64,000 bases of DNA. It comes from Berberis thunbergii (lineage: Eukaryota > Streptophyta > Magnoliopsida > Ranunculales > Berberidaceae). Positions 57,003-64,000 of this stretch are shown piece by piece; within the stretch, counting starts at the first letter, position 1; the number at the start of each line of letters is the position of its first letter. Position numbers and translations under genes: made by a program. The notes beneath the pieces are model-generated. The model saw only the letters and a list, made by a program, of their open reading frames with translations. It had not been told where the DNA came from and searched no databases. The stretch lies in the NCBI GenBank assembly GCA_003290165.1, contig QNQO01002039.1:85744-149743 (forward strand), given 5' to 3'.

Positions 57003-57560
57003 CATAGTGTGTGTTTCAAAGGAACATATTGTGTTGCGGACAGATCAGTAGTGACCAATGTGAGCCTATATGGACTAGCCACTGGTATTGCAAGGGGAGG
57101 CGCACCTAGTGCTAGGCTTGCTATCTACAAGGCATGTTGGTTTTTCTTGTGTAGCGATGCTGACCTTCTTGCAGCCATTGATGATGCCATGAATGATGGC
57201 GTAGACATAATTTCAGCTGGAAATTATTTCTTCACAGGCACTGCAACTAATGTTGCTCCCTGGATACTCACCATAGCTGCTAGTTCTATCGATCGTCAAT
57301 TTGAGTCCATATTGCATTTTGGGAATTCAAATTTTTTTTAGGTAATTGACAAACCATGCTGCTAGTACTATTAAATGCAAATTCATGAATTCCTACCCAA
57401 GGAACATTTGTAGTATATGTAATGCCCACTATTTATTTACTCTAAAAACCTTTAAATTTGCAGGGGCTATCAATAAACCCTCTTAAGATGGACATGTATT
57501 ATGAGATTATTAATGCAAGTGCAGCAGCTGCTCCTGGTGTGTTCCAGCTCAGAATGCAAG
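57003..57560 (+). pseudogene. Captured subtilase (subtilisin-like protease) fragment
   Basis: Frame 57009-57341 reads VVTNVSLYGLATGIARGGAP, SARLAIYKACW, DADLLAAIDDAMNDGVDIIS and then TNVAPWILTIAASSIDRQF. These are blocks of the S8 peptidase domain of plant subtilases. The catalytic His region is altered: GTYCVAD stands where GTHTAS is usual. The segment between VDIIS and the next block is shortened. After an intron-like gap, 57463 onward reads GLSINPLKMDMYY, resembling the subtilase SIN..F.......Y block before the PA domain. The catalytic Ser and Asn regions are absent, so it is inactive. Confidence 0.82.
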
Positions 57561-58130
57561 GTATATGCACTAAGGCTATAGTTACAACATCTAAAGAAAG
57601 CAATTTCCATTTGCAAAGACATCAAAGAGGTGAAAAGGATGTTCTGTCACATTCCTGTATTCATGATCAACTACTTGAGCAGAGGCGACGGCCTGGTCAT
57701 AAGGAGTACTTCATTACACCGCAAGTTTATGCAGAATCTCAGTCGAAACCACTTCACAGGAAGGGAAGGGAAGAGCAAACGTACTTCAGCAAAATTCACA
57801 GTTAATCAGGCAACTACATGACAGTCTGTTCTAAAAAGCTTCAGGGTGTCGAATTTGCTCTGAAACTAGCTAGAATGTACCATCTCAAGAAATTAGAACT
57901 CTCTATAGATTCAACTATTGTGTTCAAGAAAGTTAATTTAGGTTGGAAACAAAACTTTTTGTTATCAGTGTTTTGTATTATTTTTCTTTTGTTATTGAAG
58001 TAAGACTATTTTGATTCTATTTGAGTTTTTCATTTGAAGTTTAAAATGTGATTTCCTAATAAATAACCATTACATTTTTGGATTTGCATTATGCTCGAGT
58101 TAATTGCATATAGAAACTAATACAATAGCA
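57561..58130. other. Element interior downstream of the subtilase fragment
   Basis: Short open frames at 57458-57805 and 57818-58003 have no recognised family. They may be eroded exon or intron sequence. Confidence 0.35.
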
Positions 58131-58426
58131 TTTGTTAAATGCTATGTGAGAGAAAAAAAAAAAGACAATAGTCAACTTACAATAGCGTTTCTGAAACGCT
58201 ATATGCTATAAATAATGTTACTATAGCGTTTCTAAAATGCTATAATAGTCAACTTACAATAGCGTTTTTAAAACGCTATAGTAGTCAACTTACAATAGCG
58301 TTTTAAAAACGTTATAATAGACCCTATATCTATGATAGTTCCGGCAGACACATGGTTTGCTAAAACGCTATGGTAGCCTACCATAGCGTTTTTGAAGCGC
58401 TATTAATGACCCTGTTTCTTGTAGTG
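58131..58426. repeat. Right subterminal repeats of the CACTA-type element
   Basis: Repeated units of caatagcgttttNaaaacgct with tagtcaacttacaatagcg occur about every 45 bp at 58180-58390. Each contains an inverted agcgtttt/aaaacgct pair. The inverted CACTACAAGAAACAGGG end closes the element. Confidence 0.75.
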
Positions 58427-58520
58427 AAGGCACCCCTGAGGCACTCTTTGAGGTGTCGCCTAGACCTCTTTAGCCCCTCACTGCGTTTCACGCCCCTGAC
58501 AACATAGATATTTATTTCAA

Positions 58521-58709
58521 CATAAATTCTAAATGGCAAGGAAAGGGGCGAGGAAACCAGCGAGGGGGAGGGTGTGACCGCTCACCCCCTCGAGATGCAC
58601 GCATACACCTTCGAGATGTGCAGCAACGCAAATCTCGAGAGGGATGAGTAGTAAAACCCCTCCCCCTCGCTGGTTTCCTCGCCCCATCCCTCGACAATAA
58701 GAAAGGTTC
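58521..58709. mobile_element. Hairpin MITE (MULE-like), copy 5
   Basis: A 189-bp inverted repeat: arms gggcgaggaaaccagcgagg and the complementary cctcgctggtttcctcgccc are perfect over this stretch. It is flanked by TTATTTCAA / TTAGTTCAA (8 of 9 identical). Two cgagatg words flank the loop. Confidence 0.82.
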
Positions 58710-58718
58710 TTAGTTCAA

Positions 58719-59043
58719 TAAGTTTTCATTCTCATTGAACCCTTGTGTTGTTCCCAACAAAGACAAGTTGGTTATAAAGACAATAAGTGGCAAATAATTT
58801 ATTAGTTACTTTACCATAGGTTTATTTGTGCACAATTGACAATAAAAATATGCAAACGCGACTGTACCCTCGTGAAATTTCGTGCACTTTTCGATAGTAT
58901 ATGGGAATTTGAGTTCCTAACTTTCCAATAAATATTAAAACTTTGAGTTCCTAACTTATTAGCAAATAAAGTTCACCCAATTGAGAAGAACAAATAGTCC
59001 CTAGCACATTGTTGTTTTCTTGGTAAAGAATCTGACTTTTTGG
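58719..59043. other. AT-rich spacer
   Basis: No gene or repeat was recognised between the MITE and the hAT-like element. Confidence 0.5.
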
Positions 59044-59886
59044 TAGGGGTGGGCATTCCATTCCCGTTTTTGTCCCGATCCCGTCTCGTCCCGATTTTTT
59101 CAGGTCTTAATTCTATCCCAATCTCGTCCAGTCCCGATCTAGAATGGGATGGGATGGGATGAAGATTTTCAATCCCGCCAATTCCGTCCCGTCCCGAGCT
59201 AATATTTTTATTTATTTATTTTAAAATTGCAATATTAGTGTAATTGAAGAAAAATGAATTTAGTTGAAATCAGTGTAATTGATATTAGTCTATATCTGCA
59301 ACTACTTGATATTGGTTTATTTCTAGAATTCTAAATTAATTATTTAATTGCAAACTCTTTAAAACTCAAAATGGGATTGCTAACTACATTGGAGAGTTTT
59401 ATTTCGTGTCAAGACAATGAATTTAATGATTGTTTTTTTTAAAGCAATAATGAAACATTATTCTTAGCACCCAAAATCTACTCATCATTTTGTTCACTAT
59501 TCGAAATAGTAGAGCATGTCCACCATTGCCATTATACTGTCCACCTCTTAGTCATTCAAAACTCTGCAGAAATCTTAATTACAGGGTGAATTTTAGCTAT
59601 CATTTATAGTAGTTTATTATGATGTTTCATACTCAATCTAAGGCTATCATTTATGTGTAGTTCTATGAATTGCCTTTGCCTCTTTTCAACTAAGCAAATT
59701 GGGTCTTGGATAAGCAGTAATTTGTAAAATAATGAGAGCACGATGATCCCGTCCCGAACCCTTTTGGGATGGGACGAAGTCGGGATGACGTTTTTTCCAT
59801 CCATCCTGTCCCATCCCGATCCTGTATGAACAGGATGGGATAGGGATGGGTCTATCTCGTCCCATCCCGTCCCGTGCCCACCCCTA
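59044..59886. mobile_element. Non-autonomous hAT-like element, family 2, copy 2
   Basis: An 843-bp element with ends TAGGGGTGGGCATTCC and, inverted, TAGGGGTGGGCACGGGAC. It is flanked by CTTTTTGG / TTTTTTGG (7 of 8). It shares the cccgatcccgtc arms, gggatgaagattttcaatccc, a tttattttaaaattgcaata stretch and the right-end block (catcccgtcccgtgc) with the copy at 24253. Confidence 0.85.
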
Positions 59887-59894
59887 TTTTTTGG

Positions 59895-62800
59895 CATTCG
59901 CTCACTTCTTTTTAATCCTTATTAGCATGAATCATCTCTTGAAACACCAAAACCCTCCATTAACATTTTTGCATATTGGAATTAAACCATCTTCAATCCT
60001 TTACCCCTTAAAGGCACACCTTCTATAGAAAATATCATAAGTGTGATTAATGTTGTTTCCCCAGGATAATCATCTCTCCAAATGGTTAGCGAATCTATTA
60101 TGCCAACGCTCACACATTGATCCCCATATCTCCTTGCAAATCTCATGAAGCGATACAAACCATAATTTCCATGACATAAGTTGACTTGTTTGTAGATCCC
60201 ATGATCTGGCGGACCAGAAATGTAGTTAAGAGGGGTGAAATGGCATACGGTTATTGATTGACAATAATATTTATTATCCAAGCAGAACTAGAAAAATTTT
60301 CAGCCCTTGGTTGATAATTTAATATAAACTCCAAGTAACATCTACAAATAGACATAAAAATTAGAAAATATTAATTGTAATTTAGTACTTTGCATTTATC
60401 TAATATATACAACTATCTAAAAAAATGTACAAGTGTATTGTATATATCCAATTCAACCCTATAGTCATATTTTAAGCCATAAGGTCACTTCATTGACCGT
60501 CGTAACAAAGATAAATGAGGTGTAATAACTAGAATACATAATTAAAATATAATATAATTAAAAAATAAGAAATGTGTGAATGTAATAAGATCTTAATACA
60601 ACTTTATAGGAAAAAATTGGTTTTACAACCAATCTAACCCTCAAGTTTTGTAGATGACTACATATTTTCATTGAGTTCTATAGTTAAAAAGTATTTTTGT
60701 GGATTTTATGCCACTTGCAAACAAATACAATTTTTTTTTAATGTTTTCAATTAATTAGATATGGAAATGCATTAAAAATATCATAAAGAGAATAATAAAG
60801 AGAATAGTAGTATCAATGGCATTATTAAGAGGCAAGGAAATATACCAAAAAATCTTCGCTCCAAGAGAATGGAACTTTGATCAATTTGTAAAAATGTTAA
60901 ATAACCAACCACTAGGCAAAAGAGGAATATATGATAAAACTTTTATAAAATGACCTAATTTTCTGTTATATATTAAAGCTTTTCCAGAAATGCTTAGATA
61001 CATACTCAAAAAAATTTGAAAGTTTGAGGGCCCCCCATCCTTTAGGAGGTCCCCTCCTGATGTCAGCCACATGTAATGTCACAGTCCTGTTCTTAAAAAT
61101 AGGTTCAACATAAATAATATTAAGAAAGAAATTAACCAGAATTCGATATTTTGCGAAACGGAAAAAGCAATGAGCTCTCCGAAACACTCAAGCAATCATG
61201 GAGGGAATCCAGCAAATGCGGTCTCAAAAAATATTTGCACAAGTTTGGATAATCATCGATCCTCCTACAGTTTTGTGTTCTTTATCCTTCGACTCCCTCA
61301 GCCCTCTCTTCATCTTCTACCTCAGAAGGTTGACTTACATCAAATCGTTGCAAGGTCAAATCATCATCTATAACACTTTCAAATTTTTGTCTGGAATCTA
61401 TCGATCTATTAGTTGAAACTAAAGCAAATTTTCTTTTATTTGTTGCTTGTTTTAAGTTTTTTCTTATTCATTTCGCTTTTGTTTCTCTTGTTTATATGCG
61501 GCATATTGTGTTGCACGTTCCTTCTGGTAAGAAAGTTTAATCCCTTACCAAAATGCTAGATCTTGATACTTAATACCAACTAAACATTTCAATCATAAAT
61601 GTTGAATTTCAACGAAACTAACAAAACAAAAATTCCTAGAATCCAACGTTGAGGTTTTATTGCCAAATACCAAAATGCTAGCATAAGCGATAAGACAAAA
61701 ATAACTAAAACCATGAAAGCACAAACTCTTCGGAAAATTTGACAGACTTGTGCCCAATGCATATCGAACACAAACTCAAACCTTCGACATTTTTGATCAC
61801 ATGATCAATTTGACAAGACACCCTTTTACATGGCAATGTGGAGGGAAGCAAAGAAGTGTCTATATGTTGAACCAGGTGACAACGCCAAGTTTTGGTACTG
61901 CAACAAGTTTTAAAACCCAACTGTGGAAGGCATGTAGCAAATTTCTTTGTCGTTGAAGTAGGTCCGACTTTGAGTCTGTGGATATGTCTGTCTGTGTCTG
62001 TGTCTGTGTCTGTGTCTTTGTATATGTCTATGTTTGTTTCCAGTTTATTGTGCACGTTCACTATATGTGTGGTGTTGTTAGCTTGGTATCGTATGGGTAG
62101 TGACCCAGCAACCATATTGAGCCACACAGGGCTTTCAAATAAAGAATTGTGGGAAAAGGGCCTCTTTCCTCAACTTCTAAACTTAAAATTTCTACTTATA
62201 ATTTCTACTTATATCGCACTTGATTACAATGTAAAACAAATCCAGGAAAATGGTGAATAAGTAGAAAGAATGAGAAAACATGATATGACAGTATCTCTTT
62301 TATTTAGCTATGACGAAGTATTAATTGTTTTCGACCACCCCCACAAGAAACAGATAATTAAATAAAACTGTATACTCCGAGAATAAAAAATAAAGTTGAA
62401 GGCATTGCTCCAATGTTTTCTCTTCTCACCATCTTTATTTTTTTCAGAGCTTTCCCAATGAATTTTTATCTGACACCCAACAAATCCTGGAGAGTTTATA
62501 TATGGAAAAAAAATTATTATCATATGTTGTTTGGACTGGATTGAGAATAATAAATAAAGTTGAAGGCATGAAATGAATTCTTCAACACATCTGGTTAAAG
62601 ATCTGCCTACCTGTTTTCTCTTAAGCAAATAAGGCACACTTAGAATCCCCCGTCAGTGCCCAAGGAGTGATGGAGGTGAAGAGAAGACTCTTTTTATCCT
62701 GCCAAAACGTCCTTCTCCGGTCATCTTATTTTTGGCATAACCAGAGGTGATAGCAAAGACATTCGCACCATTTGGCTCAGTGGTGGTATGGATATGGTGT

Positions 62801-63172
62801 GGATCGTTTGGTCATCTTTTCTAAAAACCTTCAGATAAATCATAGATAGGAACTATCATAATCAGGCACGCTTCAATAACAGAATTATTATCTATTACAT
62901 GTCCATCCAAGAAGCATGTTTCACATGACTCTACAGTTACACATTTTTCTTCAGCTCTAGGTTTGGTCTCAAGAAAAGGCCTATGATACACGCCTGCTGC
63001 TCAAACTCAACTTTCTTCTAGTTTAACTTGCTCTCCTATGCTTGTGTCTTGGTTGATGCTTACATTGCCGCCGTCCCTTTCTCTTTTATAGCCCAGCCAT
63101 ACTCTTTATTGTTATAGATTTATCCATAATGTATATTATTTATGCAATTGGTTTGAGCATTGCACTTATATA
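59895..63172. other. Long AT-rich stretch without a recognised gene
   Basis: I recognise no gene or mobile element. A 99-residue minus frame at 59982-60281 (VNLCHGNYGLYRFMRFARRY .. DYPGETTLITLM) looks non-random but I cannot place it. A TCTGTG microsatellite occupies 61985-62017 inside the repeat shared with 43305-43450. Two copies of gaataataaataaagttgaa.gca (about 62380 and 62545) form a short direct repeat. Confidence 0.45.
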
Positions 63173-64000
63173 CACTACAACAAAAATGAGCATTTATAGC
63201 TTTTGAGAATAGCGGTTTTTACACAACCGCTATAAAATGCTATTGAAACAGTGTATAAACAATTGTAAACAACTATCAATATCCAATTTCATTTGTGCGC
63301 TAAATGAAATGTGATGAAGGCGGGATTGATTTCGCTGGGGCGCCAACTATCCCGCGCAAATCGAAAGAAAAAACTAAAAGCTAACAAAGAAGAGGGAAGG
63401 AAGGAAGAAGAATCGATCTGTCTCCCTCTCCCTCTGCATTCTGCTCTCCCTCTGCATTCAGCTCTGCCTCTCCGATCGTTTCTCCCTCTCCCTCTCCGAT
63501 TCGCTCTCCCTCTCCTCTCCCTCTCCGTTCTGCTGTCCCTCTCCGATCGCTCTCCCTCTCCGTTCTGTTTCTCCCTCTCCAACGTGCTCTACTCATTGCC
63601 GTACGTGCTGTCGGTCTCCGTTTCAGTAGGTATCTGATTCTCAACACACTCACTCTCTCCTGCTTTGCTTTCACCGCAAACCCTAACGATTTTTAATTTG
63701 TATCATTTTGTATCAGTTTATGAAGTGATTTGTATCAGTTCATGAAGTAATTGTGGAAGTGTTTGGAAGGCTTTGAAGGATCAGTATTTGTATCAGTTTT
63801 GGTTGATTGAAGGATCAATTTTTCAGATAGGTAATTCTCGAATTGAAATTTTTTCCCTTTCCTCTTTGATTTCCTTATTACAGTATTAATTTGGTTGAGT
63901 TGTGTAGTTCTTCATTTGAGTAAAATTCCTGCATTTTTCTTGAAATTTCTTAGGGTTATATGTTCTTTCTCATTCTGTCTGATCTGAAAGTATAATTGTT
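63173..64000. mobile_element. Left end of a third CACTA-like element (incomplete)
   Basis: CACTACAACAAAAATGAGCA at 63173, followed by tttatagc, matches the register of the 48102 and 58426 ends (CACTACAA .. TTA/TTTATAGC). An inverted agcggtttttacacaaccgct pair follows. Then come a GC-rich stretch, a ctctccctctcc tract (63420-63590) and AT-rich leader-like DNA. The other end lies outside the window. Frames in the C/T tract on both strands are low complexity. Confidence 0.5.

Larger units (their letters stand above)
48102..58426. mobile_element. Putative 10.3-kb CACTA-type element carrying host exons
   Basis: Left end CACTACAATACAAGTGCTTA (48102), right end inverted CACTACAAGAAACAGGGTCA (ending 58426). 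Over the first 30 positions they match at about 22 without gaps, sharing CACTACAA and ATTAATAGC. Both are flanked by AAG (48099-48101 and 58427-58429). Subterminal ATAGCGTTTT words occur near both ends. I find no transposase. The inside holds fragments of SppA, an FAD monooxygenase, a subtilase, one or two unidentified multi-exon genes, a LINE and a SINE. The alternative is that the two ends belong to separate elements of one family. Confidence 0.62.

Noticed and set aside
58180..58390. CRISPR-like regular repeats
   Set aside because: The regular agcgtttt/aaaacgct units are subterminal repeats of a CACTA-type element next to its TIR; spacers are not unique, and this is eukaryotic DNA.
59982..60281. 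99-residue minus frame that looks protein-like
   Set aside because: No family recognised, no splice or promoter context; kept only as a note within the 59895-63172 entry.
63289..63674. Arg/Glu- and Pro/Leu-rich frames on both strands
   Set aside because: Both strands are open because of a CTCTCC repeat; the composition is simple and no motif is present.

Overview
This is a window of plant nuclear DNA, most likely from a eudicot. It is AT-rich and almost wholly built of transposable elements in various stages of decay, nested in one another and mixed with broken host-gene copies. I see no complete, clearly functional host gene. A plant is indicated by Ty1-copia and Ty3-gypsy (including Tat-type) retrotransposons, En/Spm (CACTA) elements with plant tnp2-type transposase, Mutator-like (FAR1/MULE-type) transposase, Ac-like hAT relatives, tRNA-derived SINEs and plant S-protein homologue (SPH, self-incompatibility S1 family) sequences. 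All functional names come from reading the translations, not from searches.

Layout. 1-4165: degenerate Ty1-copia element with a 3' LTR. 5119-5252: first member of a hairpin MITE family with 9-bp target duplications. 7157-8072: truncated piece of an ALG7/GPT gene (dolichyl-phosphate GlcNAc-phosphotransferase) with clean splice sites. 8330-9902: 5' end of a gypsy element (gag, PBS, LTR) on the minus strand. 9907-22130: two tandem SPH pseudogenes (A and B). Copy A is split at about its fourth codon by a 10.5-kb CACTA element (10044-20529), which carries both transposition genes on the minus strand, plus plus-strand fragments of ClpB/HSP101, Pumilio, an unidentified gene and a gypsy integrase. 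22138-23189, 24253-25279, 28757-30006 and 59044-59886 are four non-autonomous hAT-like elements in two families. 24000-27451 is the 3' end of a Tat-type gypsy element with an antisense ORF, PPT and LTR.

30674-32970 holds a second SPH pair (C and D), a duplicate of the A-B block carrying three hairpin MITEs. 34352-36295 is a Tat-type LTR, PBS and gag. 36389-38900 is a Mutator-like transposase pseudogene with SWIM finger and an OTU-like tail. 39150-43162 is a gypsy gag/protease remnant with a 2.4-kb LTR (minus). 43544-47575 is a second Ty1-copia remnant (minus). 48102-58426 is bounded by CACTA-type ends with an AAG duplication, yet shows no transposase. It holds exon fragments of SppA peptidase, an FAD monooxygenase, a subtilase and one or two unidentified multi-exon genes, plus a LINE piece and a SINE. 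The window ends in the left end of another CACTA-like element (63173 onward).

The parts do not form a pathway. Their value is as a layered insertion history: the duplicated SPH blocks give empty sites for the CACTA, SINE and MITE insertions, and the two CACTA-type elements show repeated capture of host-gene exons.
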